DNA from: Kutzneria sp044547355
GTDB taxonomy: Bacteria; Actinomycetota; Actinomycetes; Mycobacteriales; Pseudonocardiaceae
DNA: 64,000 nt
Direction: 5' to 3'
Assembly: GCF_044547355.1 (NCBI RefSeq)
Contig: NZ_JBIUAG010000021.1
Location: 62,001 to 126,000, forward strand
Below, one piece after another: positions 39,434-47,869 of the stretch. Position numbers and translations under genes: made by a program. Below the pieces are notes generated by a model. The model searched no databases. It was not told the origin of the DNA and worked only from the letters and a program-made list of their open reading frames with translations. Within the stretch, counting starts at the first letter, position 1. The number at the start of each line of letters is the position of its first letter.

Positions 39434-39469
39434 GCCAACCTCCGGTAAGAGTCGTCTTCATTTTGCCTC

Positions 39470-40024
39470 TTACACGGCGCTGACCAGCACATATCTCTCG
39501 TCGTCGATCGGACCGCCCCAGAGCGCCGGGTCGGTCAGCGGGGTCACCACCGCCTCCCGCCGGTGCCGCAGCACCAGCCGTCGGCACTGCTCGGCGGTGA
39601 GCCCGGCCCCGGTCGACCAACGGCCTTCGACCAGCACCAGCCGTCCGCCCGGCCGCAGCAGCTCCACCCAGCGACCGACGGCCTCGGCCGGCAGGGTCCA
39701 CAGCACGTGCCGGGTGAAGACGACGTCGAAGGATTTCGGGGTCAGCGGCGGATCCGCCGCGTCGCCGAGGATGAATTCGGCCCCGCCCTTGGACGCCGCG
39801 ATCTCCAGCATCCGTGGCGACTGATCCACGCCGCACACCTTATGGCCGGCCTCCGTGAACAGCGCGGACACGCTCCCCGTCCCACAGCCCAGATCGGCGA
39901 TCCGGGACCGCACCGAAGGCAGCCTTGGTAGCAGCACCGCTGCCCAGGCCGCCCGCACCGCCGGGTCCCGCAGACCGTGATCGGGTTCGTTGTCGAAGGT
40001 CGCCGCCGCCTCATCCCAGGACAT
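39470..40024 (-). CDS. Class I SAM-dependent methyltransferase
   Basis: A 184-residue methyltransferase. IADLGCGTGSVSALF (about residues 43-57) is SAM motif I, CGVDQSPRM the acidic-loop strand and LRPGGRLVLVEGRW the post-motif III strand. It transfers a methyl group to an unknown small molecule. The ATG at 40024 is preferred to the longer frame to 40150, whose extra residues are proline/arginine-rich. It is a single gene between the chimeric remnant and a divergent small membrane protein. Confidence 0.82.
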   Translation of the reverse strand: MSWDEAAATFDNEPDHGLRDPAVRAAWAAVLLPRLPSVRSRIADLGCGTGSVSALFTEAGHKVCGVDQSPRMLEIAASKGGAEFILGDAADPPLTPKSFDVVFTRHVLWTLPAEAVGRWVELLRPGGRLVLVEGRWSTGAGLTAEQCRRLVLRHRREAVVTPLTDPALWGGPIDDERYVLVSAV

Positions 40025-40138
40025 CACCCCATCCTGGCGGCGCCGGCCGGCGGGCGGGGGCGGATCGGCCGAAAGTCTGAGGCGGGACCACTCGCCGGAT
40101 CGAGGTGGCGGGGACGGGCGAGGGCAAGGCTCGGTGGC

Positions 40139-40354
40139 ATGACGAAGCAACGATTCGACAGCCCGGCCAAGCAGTCGCGCATCGGGTGGATGGACATCGG
40201 CGTCGCGCTGATCATCATCGCCGGCGCGGTCTACACGTTCACGCGCGGGGCGGTCGACACGGAACAGCTGGTGCTACAGGGTTTCCTGGCGGTCTGCGGT
40301 GTCGGCATGCTGGCGCAGGGAATCGTCCGGCTGGTCAATGCCCGGCGCGGTTGA
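40139..40354 (+). CDS. Small membrane protein
   Basis: A 71-residue protein with two hydrophobic segments (IGVALIIIAGAVYTF near residues 20-34 and LVLQGFLAVCGVGMLAQGIV near 44-63) and charged ends. I do not recognise the family. GCAAGGC lies about ten bases before the ATG. Its last 81 bases overlap the end of the convergent RDD gene, an unusually long antisense overlap. Confidence 0.55.
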   Translation: MTKQRFDSPAKQSRIGWMDIGVALIIIAGAVYTFTRGAVDTEQLVLQGFLAVCGVGMLAQGIVRLVNARRG

Positions 40355-40774
40355 GCGGACCACGAGCGTGCGGGCCACGAGGTCGCCGACGCGCTGGTGG
40401 CGCGGGCTGAACGCCATGACGAGCAGGCCGGGCATGGCGAAGGCGAAGCCATCGACGATCACCAGCAGGTAGCGCAACGCGTACGCGCCGAGCGTGGGGG
40501 TGCCGCCCCATTCGGTGATGATCCGAAGGCCGAGCAGCCGCATGCCGGGCGTGCGGCCGCCGGTGCGGTGAGGAATCCACACATCGACGGTCAGCCCGCC
40601 CAGCAGCAGGCCGAGGATGAACACCAACTCCGGCACGAGCCACAGCGACGGCTGGTGCAGCACGGACACCGTCATCCCGATCGCCAGCGCGAGCATCGGC
40701 ACGAAGACGATCAGCCGGTCGATCAGCCCCTGGGCGATGCGCCGTCCCACGACCCGCGTCTCAGCAGACGGCAT
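40274..40774 (-). CDS. RDD family membrane protein
   Basis: A 166-residue protein of the RDD family. The first helix carries RRIAQGLIDRLIVF (Arg/Asp pattern that names the family), and further segments are PELVFILGLLLGG and FAFAMPGLLVMAF. The loop TPGMRLLGLRII is the other conserved block. Function is unknown; some members transport ions or compatible solutes. The ATG at 40774 lies 14 bases inside the end of the upstream TetR gene, so the two are coupled. The C-terminal 25 residues overlap the convergent small gene and lack family similarity. Confidence 0.75.
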   Translation of the reverse strand: MPSAETRVVGRRIAQGLIDRLIVFVPMLALAIGMTVSVLHQPSLWLVPELVFILGLLLGGLTVDVWIPHRTGGRTPGMRLLGLRIITEWGGTPTLGAYALRYLLVIVDGFAFAMPGLLVMAFSPRHQRVGDLVARTLVVRSTAPGIDQPDDSLRQHADTADRQETL

Positions 40775-41801
40775 GGCACGCACCGAACCCCTCGGATCGC
40801 CGGACGATGCGGCCGTTCCGCACCCGGAGGGCCACCTCGGTCCCGTCCACGGCGGACGCTACGCCGGCAGCGGCGGCGAACGCACCGGAGTCGGCGACAA
40901 TCTGCACTCGCGGCCAGGCCGGCCCGGGCAGCGCCTGGTACAGGCCGGCGCGGAACTCGGCGATCACCAGCCGGCCCAGCGCCAGCAGCTCGGCCGGCTC
41001 GGCGGTGACGAACGCGATCGTGACCTCGTCGGTCGGCGAGGCGGCGCGGATCATCTCCTCGGCCGCGGACAGCCGGTGCAGGCCGAGGATCGCGACCACG
41101 CCCTTGCCGGTGCGGATCGGCCGGCGGCTGAGCAGATCCAGAGCCGGCGGCGGATTCCACGGCTCGTCGACATCCCGCACCGGGGAGACGATCGGCGGCT
41201 GCGCCGGCCACACGTCCGTCAGGGGAAGCCTGGCGAAGCTCTCGCACGCGGTGACCACATTGAACGGCTCGCCGAAGCCGGGCGCGGCGGCCGCGAGCTG
41301 GCTGGCGCCGTGCAGCATGGTCATCGCGGCCTCGGCGACTCGGACCAGCCGGCCGGCCTGGGGATCGAGGTGCTCCAGGGCCAGCCCGAGCAGGCTGGCG
41401 GTGAGCCGGGTGAGCTGGGCGAACGGGCGGCTGGTCTGCTCAGACGCCAGCACCTCCGGCATCAGGTCCAGGCCCAGCCGGGCCGCCTCGCGGTCGTTGA
41501 CCAGCGGCAGGCGGGCCACCCAGGCCCGGGCGAACGCCCCCAGGGCCTCGCGGGGCGTCATCCCGTACTCGGGATGCTCGGGCAGCGGCAGGTTTTCCGC
41601 GTCCTCGGCCAGCACCGCGAAGTAGAGGGCCCGCTTGCCCGGCCAGTTCGAGTACACCGCGCCCCGGGTCAGCTCGGCCCGCTCGGCGATGACGTCGATC
41701 TTGGCCTCCCGGAAGCCCCGCTCGGCGAACTCGGCCCGGGCCGCCGCCAGCACCTTCGCCCGGTTGCGCTCCTGCGCTTCCGCCCTGGTCAGCCGAGCCA
41801 T
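40761..41801 (-). CDS. Long TetR family regulator with extra C-terminal domain
   Basis: A 346-residue protein. The helix-turn-helix at residues 8-55 (DVIAERAELTRGAVYSNW) and the following 150 residues are a normal TetR. The remaining 140 residues have an alternating strand-helix pattern (TGKGVVAILGL, EVTIAFVTAEPAELLALGRLVIAEF, WPRVQIVADS) not usual for TetR and not recognised by me. The ATG at 41801 has AAGGAGG five bases upstream. It is divergent from an unusual P450 gene with a 34-base operator-like repeat between, so it probably represses that P450 and responds to its substrate. Confidence 0.8.
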   Translation of the reverse strand: MARLTRAEAQERNRAKVLAAARAEFAERGFREAKIDVIAERAELTRGAVYSNWPGKRALYFAVLAEDAENLPLPEHPEYGMTPREALGAFARAWVARLPLVNDREAARLGLDLMPEVLASEQTSRPFAQLTRLTASLLGLALEHLDPQAGRLVRVAEAAMTMLHGASQLAAAAPGFGEPFNVVTACESFARLPLTDVWPAQPPIVSPVRDVDEPWNPPPALDLLSRRPIRTGKGVVAILGLHRLSAAEEMIRAASPTDEVTIAFVTAEPAELLALGRLVIAEFRAGLYQALPGPAWPRVQIVADSGAFAAAAGVASAVDGTEVALRVRNGRIVRRSEGFGACHAVC

Positions 41802-41849
41802 GCCCCTCCTTGCTTGCGTCGGACACCGGCCCGAAGATACCGTCACCAC

Positions 41850-41883
41850 TCAGATGGTAGAAACATATGATCTCATCATCTGA
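41850..41883. promoter_or_regulatory. Probable TetR operator before the P450 gene
   Basis: TCAGATG (41850-41856) and CATCTGA (41877-41883) are perfect seven-base arms around a 20-base AT-rich centre that includes CATATGAT, a plausible -10 region. It lies just upstream of the P450 start at 41895. Confidence 0.6.
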
Positions 41884-41894
41884 ATGGAGCGATC

Positions 41895-43028
41895 ATGCAG
41901 CTGGACCCGTCCGACCCCACCGTGCTGCTCGACCCGGTCGCCACCTACGCCGCCGCCCGCGCCGACTCCCCCGTGGCCCGGATGCCGGTGCCGGGCCTGG
42001 GCACGTTATGGATCGTCACCAGGCACGAGCACGCCCGCCTGGTGCTGACCGACCCTCGATTCCGGCTCAGCCGGGCCAGCTACACGATGCGGCCGGCGGG
42101 CCTGCCCGACACTCCCAACCTCGGCGAGCTCGACGGGCCCGACCACTCCCGCCTGCGCCGGCTCGTCTCCCCCGCCTTCACCGCCCGCCGGGCCGCCGAG
42201 TTCCGGCCACGGATCCAGCAGCTCGCCGACACGCTCGTCCGACGACTGCCCGACCGGTTCGACTTGCTGGCCGACTTCGCCTGGCCGCTGCCGATCGAGG
42301 TCATCTGCGAGCTCGTCGGCATCCCCGAGGCCGACCGTCCGCTGTGGCGCCGGGTCGGGACGGCGGTGGTCAGCGGGCATGGACAGGCCTTCCAGGAAGC
42401 CATCCCCGACGTGATCGCCGGCGCCAGGGCCGCGGTCGGGCAGGCGGACGACAACGGTGGCGTACTGGGAGAACTGGTCAAGACCGGGGCGTGCGACGAC
42501 GACCTGGTCGTCTTGGTCTGGCACCTCGTGCTCGCCGGGCAGGTGCCGGGCAACCTCATCGCCAACGCGGTGGAGGCGCTGCTGCGGCATCCCGAGCAGC
42601 TGCGACTCATGCGCGAGGACCGGTCGCTGATGCCGAGGGCGGTGGAGGAGCTGTTGCGCTGGTGCACGCCGCAGCTGCTGACGACGCCACGGTTCGCGGC
42701 GGAGGACGTGGAGATCGGCGGCGTGACCATTCCCCGGGGCGAGCCGGTCAGCGTCTCGATGCTGTCGGCCAACCGCGACCCGGAGGCGTTCCCCGACCCG
42801 GACCGCCTGGACCTGACCCGAGCCCCAGGAGCGTTGGGGCACTTGGCTTTCGCCCACGGACCGCACTTCTGCCTCGGGGCGGCGTTGGCCCGGGTGGAGA
42901 CGGAGGTGGCGTTGACGGCCCTGTTCGACCGCTTCCCCGAGATGCGCCTGGCCGGCGAACCGGTGCGCAGCCCGGATCCGGGCACCTGGCGGCTGTCGGC
43001 CCTGCCGATCCGGTTCGACGGGGAATAG
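41895..43028 (+). CDS. Atypical cytochrome P450 lacking the acid-alcohol pair
   Basis: A 377-residue P450, shorter than most. The heme loop FAHGPHFCLG (Cys near 325) and EELLR of the K-helix are present. The I-helix motif, normally AG(G/H)(E/D)T, reads AGQVPG near 214, so both the acid and threonine used for oxygen activation are missing. Such enzymes can still act through another route, such as peroxide use, ring coupling or substrate-assisted protonation. Codon 38 is TTA (42006-42008), the rare bldA-dependent leucine codon, which often marks developmentally timed genes. No ferredoxin gene is adjacent. The divergent TetR likely controls it. Confidence 0.85.
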   Translation: MQLDPSDPTVLLDPVATYAAARADSPVARMPVPGLGTLWIVTRHEHARLVLTDPRFRLSRASYTMRPAGLPDTPNLGELDGPDHSRLRRLVSPAFTARRAAEFRPRIQQLADTLVRRLPDRFDLLADFAWPLPIEVICELVGIPEADRPLWRRVGTAVVSGHGQAFQEAIPDVIAGARAAVGQADDNGGVLGELVKTGACDDDLVVLVWHLVLAGQVPGNLIANAVEALLRHPEQLRLMREDRSLMPRAVEELLRWCTPQLLTTPRFAAEDVEIGGVTIPRGEPVSVSMLSANRDPEAFPDPDRLDLTRAPGALGHLAFAHGPHFCLGAALARVETEVALTALFDRFPEMRLAGEPVRSPDPGTWRLSALPIRFDGE

Positions 43029-43057
43029 CCGGCCGGGCCGCCGACTTGTAAGGCGAC

Positions 43058-44185
43058 GTGACCACACCACAAGGCGCCGTCGCGCCCGGGTACGAGGCCG
43101 TGCGGGACGAGTTCGCGGCGATCGCGGCCGCCGAGGGAGAGGACTACTCGGCGCAGCTGGCGGTCAACGTCCGCGGGGAGCGGGTCGTGGACCTGTGGAC
43201 GGGCCCGGACGTCACCGCCGACTCGCTGGTCGGGGTGTTCTCGGCGACCAAGGGCGCGGCGCATCTGGTGGTGGCGCTGCTGGTGCAGGACGGCGTGCTC
43301 GACCTGGACCGGCGGGTGGCCGACTACTGGCCGGAGTTCGCGGCCGAGGGCAAGGGCGAGGTGACGCTGCGGGACCTGATCTCGCACCGGGCCGGCGTGG
43401 TCGGCGCGGACGGCGGGTTCCGCATCGAGGAGATCGCCGACGACCGGATCATCGCCGAGCGGCTGGCCGGCCAGCGTCCCTACTGGCGGCCGGGCACGGC
43501 GTTCGGCTACCACGCGCTGGTCATCGGGGCGCTCACGGGCGAGGTCGTGCGCCGGGTGACGGGCCGCAGCATCCAACAGCTGCACGAGGAGCGGGTGCGC
43601 GGCCCGCGGGGCATCGACTTCTACCTGGGCCTACCGGCCGAGCTGGAGCCGCGTTTCCTTACCACGCAACCGATGCGGCCGACGCCGGAGCAGCTGGCGC
43701 AGTTGCAGGCCAATGCCACCGGGCCGAACAGCCTCACCGGGATCGCCTTCAACCGCAACCATCCCGGGGCGGCCGATCTCCAGGAGCTGCCCAACCACCG
43801 GGTGGTCCGCGAGCTCGGCCCGGCCTCGGTCGGCGGTGTGGGCACCGCGCGCGGCCTGGCCGACTTCTACACGGCCGCGATCACCGACCTGCTCAAGCCG
43901 GACACGATCGCGGCGGTCGGCCAGATCCACTCGGTCGGCACCGACATCGTCACCCGCAACCCGCAGGCGTTCGGTCTCGGCTTCATCAGCGCGGCGACGG
44001 CGTATCCGGTGCTCGGGCAGGGCGCGTTCGGCCACGCCGGCGCACCCGGCACCGAGTCGTTCGCCGATCCCCGCAACGGCATCGCCTACGGCTACGTGCG
44101 GCGGCGCTTCGGTTTCCCCGGCGGCCCGGGCCCCGAGAACCACGGGCTGATCAAGGCGGTGCACGCGGCGGCGACCGCGGCCTGA
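43058..44185 (+). CDS. Serine hydrolase of the beta-lactamase/esterase VIII family
   Basis: A 375-residue cytoplasmic serine hydrolase related to class C beta-lactamases and family VIII carboxylesterases. The nucleophile motif SxxK is SATK (Ser62, Lys65), and the tyrosine element is in GYHALVIGALTGEVVRRVTG near 150. No signal peptide is seen, so beta-lactam defence is unlikely; ester or amide cleavage is more probable. It begins 29 bases after the P450 gene, possibly in one operon, and may act on the P450 product. GTG start with AAGG upstream. Confidence 0.85.
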   Translation: MTTPQGAVAPGYEAVRDEFAAIAAAEGEDYSAQLAVNVRGERVVDLWTGPDVTADSLVGVFSATKGAAHLVVALLVQDGVLDLDRRVADYWPEFAAEGKGEVTLRDLISHRAGVVGADGGFRIEEIADDRIIAERLAGQRPYWRPGTAFGYHALVIGALTGEVVRRVTGRSIQQLHEERVRGPRGIDFYLGLPAELEPRFLTTQPMRPTPEQLAQLQANATGPNSLTGIAFNRNHPGAADLQELPNHRVVRELGPASVGGVGTARGLADFYTAAITDLLKPDTIAAVGQIHSVGTDIVTRNPQAFGLGFISAATAYPVLGQGAFGHAGAPGTESFADPRNGIAYGYVRRRFGFPGGPGPENHGLIKAVHAAATAA

Positions 44186-44228
44186 AGTTGCCGTTGACGG
44201 ACAGCGCCGGCGGGTCTTGACTCCCGGC

Positions 44229-44696
44229 ATGTTCGGACAAGTCGTACTGGTGCTGGCGACCGTGGCGACCGGACTGGGCGCCGGGCTGTTCTACGCCTTC
44301 AGCTGTGCCGTGATGCCGGCCTTGCGGCACAGCGACGACGCCGTCCGCGTGCAGACCATGCAGCGGATCAACACATCCATCCAGAATCCCGTGTTCGCCC
44401 TCAGCTTCGCCGGGGCCCCGCTGCTGACGGCGGTGTCGCTGGTCGCCGACGCCGTCGCCGGCAACTGGCCGCGGGTCCTCGGCGAAGCGCTGGGCCTGCT
44501 CCTGTTCGGCTCGGCGCTGGTGATCACCTTCCGGGTCAACATCCCGCTCAACTTGGCCCTGGACCGGGCCGATGCGGCCGATCCAGGGTCGGCCTGGCGG
44601 GCGTTCGAGCAGCGCTGGGTGCGCTGGAACAACGTGCGCACGCTCGGCACCACCGCCGCGCTGGCGGCATTGGTCGTCACGCTCGCACTCACCTGA
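44229..44696 (+). CDS. DUF1772 (anthrone-oxygenase-like) membrane protein
   Basis: A 155-residue membrane protein with four hydrophobic helices (VVLVLATVATGLGAGLFYAF, FALSFAGAPLLTAVSLV, LGEALGLLLFGSALVI, LGTTAALAALVVTLAL) and the charged loop RVNIPLNLALDRAD typical of DUF1772. Some members act as anthrone oxygenases; most have unknown roles. The ATG at 44229 is chosen because the first helix follows at once. No further gene is seen in the 255 bases before the ThuA gene. Confidence 0.75.
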   Translation: MFGQVVLVLATVATGLGAGLFYAFSCAVMPALRHSDDAVRVQTMQRINTSIQNPVFALSFAGAPLLTAVSLVADAVAGNWPRVLGEALGLLLFGSALVITFRVNIPLNLALDRADAADPGSAWRAFEQRWVRWNNVRTLGTTAALAALVVTLALT

Positions 44697-44951
44697 CGGG
44701 CAGCAATTCCCGCTAGGTGTCGCGAAAAAACTCAGGCCGTGAAGAATACGATTCGCTCCGCCTGACGCAGGACACCGTCCAGCGCCACCGGGCCCAGCAC
44801 CCGTGACCGTTGCTCCGAACGTCGTCACTCGCCTAATTAGAGTCTTGAACTAAGTGTGGGATTTATGCTCTCTTGACTGCACGTCGCTCCGCAGACCGCC
44901 AGCTCGGACGGCCCCTACCCCGTCGCCCTGAACGGAAGAGGGTCCAGTCAG

Positions 44952-46220
44952 GTGAAATCGAGGATCATGCGCGCCGTCGTCGCCGCGCTGTCGATGCTGA
45001 TGGTGTTGTCCGTGGCGGCCAACGCTCCGGCCGCGCCGCAGGCGCCGCAGTTCAAGGTGTTGGCTTTCTACAGCGGCACGTACGACGACGCGCACATCGC
45101 ATTCGAGAAGGAGGCGGCAATCTGGTTCCCCCAGGTCGCCACCCAGTACAACTTCTCGTACACGCAGACGAACAACTGGTCGATGCTGAACACCCTGACC
45201 ACGGCCACGGCCAACGTGGTCATGTTCCTCGACGACGTCCCGACCGATTCCGGCCAGCGGGCCGGTTTCCAGAACTACATGACGCACGGCGGCGCCTACT
45301 TCGGCTGGCACGTGTCGGCGTACAACGACTCGGGCACGAACTGGTCGTGGTTCAACCAGACGCTCATGGGCACCGGGACGTTCAACAACAACACCTGGTT
45401 CCCGACGACGGCCATTCTGCACACCGATTCGGCCCACGCCGCGACCCGCCGCCTGCCGACGACGTGGATGGCCGGCGTCAGCGAATGGTACAGCTGGCAG
45501 AACGACCTGCGGCAGAACCCGAACATCCAGGTCCTGGCCTCGGTCGACGCCTCCAGCTTCCCGGTCGGCACCGACCCCAACCAGTCGTGGTACAGCGGGT
45601 ACTACCCGATTCTGTGGACCAACAAGAACTTCAAGATGCTGTACGCCAACTTCGGCCACGACGCGATGAACTACACGACGAAGACGCCGCTCTCGTCGAC
45701 GTTCGCCGATCCGGTCCAGGACAAGTTCATCATCGACGGCCTGCTCTGGCTGGGCGGCGGCGCCACCACCGACGCGCCGACCGACCAGATCAACCCGGGC
45801 GCCTATTTCAGCCTGGTGAACAAGGGCAACAGCAAATGCGTCGACGCGCGTAGCGGCGGCACCGCCAACGGCACCGTGATCCAGCAGTACGCCTGCAACA
45901 ACAGCACCGGCCAGCAGTTCCAGTTCCAGGGCACGAACGGCCCGTGGCTGCGCGTGAACAACCGTGGCAACACCGCGGAATCGCTGGACGTGTCGGGCCG
46001 CTCCACCGCCGACGGCGCCGGCATCCAGCTGTGGGCCTTCGGCGGCGGCACGAACCAGCAGTGGCAGGCGGTCCAGGAGGGCGGCGGCTACTGGCACTTC
46101 ACCAGCATGGCCACCCAGAAGTGCCTGACCACGTCCGGTTCGGGTGACGGCACGCAGCTGACCCAGGCCACCTGCACCGGCGTCGCCTCGCAGTCCTTCC
46201 GCCTCCAGCAACAGCCCTGA
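44952..46220 (+). CDS. Secreted ThuA-like protein with ricin-type lectin domain
   Basis: A 422-residue exported protein. A signal peptide (residues 1-28, cleavage near APAAP) is followed by a ThuA-like glutamine-amidotransferase-fold domain (about 33-265, with VLAFYSGTYDDAHIAFEKEA and GGAYFGWH) and a C-terminal ricin B / CBM13 lectin domain (about 285-420). The lectin repeats show QxF/QxW-type motifs (GQQFQF, NQQWQA, SQSFRL) and a Cys pair per repeat. It probably acts on or binds extracellular polysaccharide. GTG start; the neighbouring secreted glycosidases share its niche. Confidence 0.85.
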   Translation: MKSRIMRAVVAALSMLMVLSVAANAPAAPQAPQFKVLAFYSGTYDDAHIAFEKEAAIWFPQVATQYNFSYTQTNNWSMLNTLTTATANVVMFLDDVPTDSGQRAGFQNYMTHGGAYFGWHVSAYNDSGTNWSWFNQTLMGTGTFNNNTWFPTTAILHTDSAHAATRRLPTTWMAGVSEWYSWQNDLRQNPNIQVLASVDASSFPVGTDPNQSWYSGYYPILWTNKNFKMLYANFGHDAMNYTTKTPLSSTFADPVQDKFIIDGLLWLGGGATTDAPTDQINPGAYFSLVNKGNSKCVDARSGGTANGTVIQQYACNNSTGQQFQFQGTNGPWLRVNNRGNTAESLDVSGRSTADGAGIQLWAFGGGTNQQWQAVQEGGGYWHFTSMATQKCLTTSGSGDGTQLTQATCTGVASQSFRLQQQP

Positions 46221-46230
46221 CCCAGATGTC

Positions 46231-46277
46231 ATGAAGGGGCCCTTCCTGACGTTCAACGTCAGGAAGGGCCCCTTCAT
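46231..46277. repeat. Perfect 47-base palindrome, family 1 (GAAGGGGCCC) copy
   Basis: Two perfect 23-base arms meet around a single C. Each arm begins ATGAAGGGGCCCTTCC when read from outside inward and ends in GACGTT at the centre. It starts ten bases after the ThuA-ricin stop codon and would form an extreme hairpin. Related copies are at 59928-59982 and, shorter, 17306-17343. Confidence 0.9.
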
Positions 46278-46284
46278 AACGTTA

Positions 46285-46330
46285 GACGCGTGGAAGGGCC
46301 CCTTCATGGCATCTTGGACGCGTGGAAGGG
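46285..46330. repeat. Degenerate family 1 units
   Basis: GACGCGTGGAAGGG occurs at 46285-46298 and again at 46317-46330. Each copy continues into a GGCC core that pairs with neighbouring GGCCC stretches. These look like decayed or rearranged copies of the perfect palindrome just before. Confidence 0.65.
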
Positions 46331-46433
46331 GCCTTTCCTGGCGTTCAGCGAGAGGAAACGAGCGTTGATCATGGGCGCTGAAGCGGGCGCGGGCGCCTAG
46401 GGCCGGCGCGTAGGACCAGCGCGGGGGCGGCGC

Positions 46434-46519
46434 GGGAGTCGGCGGGGGCGGCGCGGGGCGGGGAGTCGGCGGGCGGGGAATCGGCGGGGCAGGGAGTCGG
46501 CGGGCGGGGAGTCGGTGGG
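46434..46519. repeat. Tandem repeat of a GGGAGTCGGCGGG unit
   Basis: About five imperfect copies of GGGGAGTCGGCGGGC run up to two bases before the ROK stop codon. Variation (AATCGG, GTCGGT) suggests an ageing minisatellite. The whole 300-base gap 46221-46520 holds only repeats and no gene. Confidence 0.7.
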
Positions 46520-46520
46520 T

Positions 46521-47714
46521 CTAGCCGGCCGCCAGGTCCACGCCGGCGGTGGCCAGCAGACGAGGGGCGTTGGACAGCACGATGCCCGCCGCGCCCCGGA
46601 CTTCGGCCCGGTCGCCCAGCTCCCCGGCCACCACGGACACCTGACGCGCCCCCAACGACAGGGCGTGCTTGCGGATGTTCCACCGGACCGGGGCCAGGAC
46701 CAGCTCCCCGGCCGAGGCCAGATCTCCGCCCACCACAACGAGTTCCGGGTCGACCAAGGTCACGACCGACGCCAGCACGCGGCCGACGGCCTCGCCGGCG
46801 TCCTCGACGGCCCGGCAGGCGCCGGCGTTGCCTTCGGCGACGAGGCGGGGCAGGTCCAGCGGCGTGACGGGCTCGCCCCAGCTGCGGGCCAGCAGCTCGG
46901 CGACGGCGACGGGGCTGGCGACGGTCTCCAGGCAGCCCCGGTTGCCGCAGCGGCAGATCCGCCCGCCGGGCTCGGCCAGCAGGTGCCCGACCTCGCCGGC
47001 CAGGCCGCGGGCGCCGAGCATCAGTTGTCCGTCAACGACAATGCCGGCGCCGATGCCGGCCGACAGCCGGACGTAGACCATGTCCCCGGTGTCGCGGGCG
47101 ACGCCGTAGAGCCGCTCGGCCAGGGCGCCGGCGTTGGCGTCGTTGGTGACCAGACCGGTCAGTCCAGTGCGCCGCTCCAGCTCCCAGGCCGGCCGCAGCC
47201 CGGCCCAGGCGGACATGATCATCGAGTTGCCGAGCTCGCCGCTCTTGTCCACCGGCGAGGCGATGCCGGTGCCGATGCCCAGCACCCGTTCGGCCGGAAT
47301 GGCGTTGTCCGCCAACGCCTGCGCGACGAGGTCGGCCACCAGGTCCAGGGTCTGCGCCGGCTCCCGGTCCACCTCCTTGACCACGAACCGGTCCCACAGC
47401 GGCGCGCCGAGCAGGTCGCACAGCACCACCCTGACGTGCTGGTGCCCGATGTCGGCCCCGATGGCGTACGCCGCGGTCGGCACCAGGGACAGCGCCTGCG
47501 CGGGCCGGCCGGTGCGGCGGGCCGCGTCCGGCGGCTCGTCGTCCTCGCGCACGAGGCCGGCGGCCATCAGGTCCGCGACCAGCGTGGACACGGTCGCCTT
47601 GGACAGCCCGGTCCGGCGGACGAGCTCCACCCGGCTGCTGTGTCCGGTGCGGTGCAGGGCCTGCAACACCCGCAGCCGGCCCTCTTCCCTCAGGTTGAGC
47701 GGAGCCTGCGCCAT
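46521..47714 (-). CDS. ROK family transcriptional repressor
   Basis: A 397-residue ROK regulator. A winged helix at residues 12-65 (RTGLSKATVSTLVADLMAAGLV) precedes the sugar-kinase-like domain with IGADIGHQHV near 88, EVGHLLAEP, and the zinc motif RCGNRGCLE near 255. Such proteins sense a sugar or sugar phosphate and repress sugar-use genes. It is divergent from the large GH3 gene with 155 bases between, so that gene is the likely target, and perhaps other glycosidase genes too. The ATG at 47714 is chosen to start shortly before the helix-turn-helix. Confidence 0.88.
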   Translation of the reverse strand: MAQAPLNLREEGRLRVLQALHRTGHSSRVELVRRTGLSKATVSTLVADLMAAGLVREDDEPPDAARRTGRPAQALSLVPTAAYAIGADIGHQHVRVVLCDLLGAPLWDRFVVKEVDREPAQTLDLVADLVAQALADNAIPAERVLGIGTGIASPVDKSGELGNSMIMSAWAGLRPAWELERRTGLTGLVTNDANAGALAERLYGVARDTGDMVYVRLSAGIGAGIVVDGQLMLGARGLAGEVGHLLAEPGGRICRCGNRGCLETVASPVAVAELLARSWGEPVTPLDLPRLVAEGNAGACRAVEDAGEAVGRVLASVVTLVDPELVVVGGDLASAGELVLAPVRWNIRKHALSLGARQVSVVAGELGDRAEVRGAAGIVLSNAPRLLATAGVDLAAG

Positions 47715-47783
47715 GCGGTCACGGTAACACCTTGACTTAGGGCCACTACCAGACAATCCTGGGCATCGTAGTCCCGTCGGGGC

Positions 47784-47815
47784 GCCATTTTTGGGCTAAA
47801 ACCAGCCATAATGGC
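47784..47815. promoter_or_regulatory. Inverted repeat between ROK and GH3 genes
   Basis: GCCAT (47784-47788) and ATGGC (47811-47815) are the outer arms of an AT-rich patch. The inner GGCT/AGCC pair adds symmetry. ROK regulators favour AT-rich sites; this one is located 55 bases before the GH3 start. Confidence 0.4.
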
Positions 47816-47869
47816 CTAGCCGCCAGCCCCGCACACCGGAGCTTCTCCAACGACGGAGGCAGCCAAGTC

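Noticed and set aside
43058..44185. Beta-lactamase resistance gene
   Set aside because: It has SxxK but no export signal and resembles family VIII esterases; antibiotic resistance cannot be claimed.
44697..44951. Riboswitch before the ThuA-ricin gene
   Set aside because: No conserved riboswitch core or stable switch pair was found; only short AT-rich patches are visible.
46434..46519. Possible CRISPR array
   Set aside because: Units are short, adjacent and imperfect with no unique spacers, and no cas genes are present.
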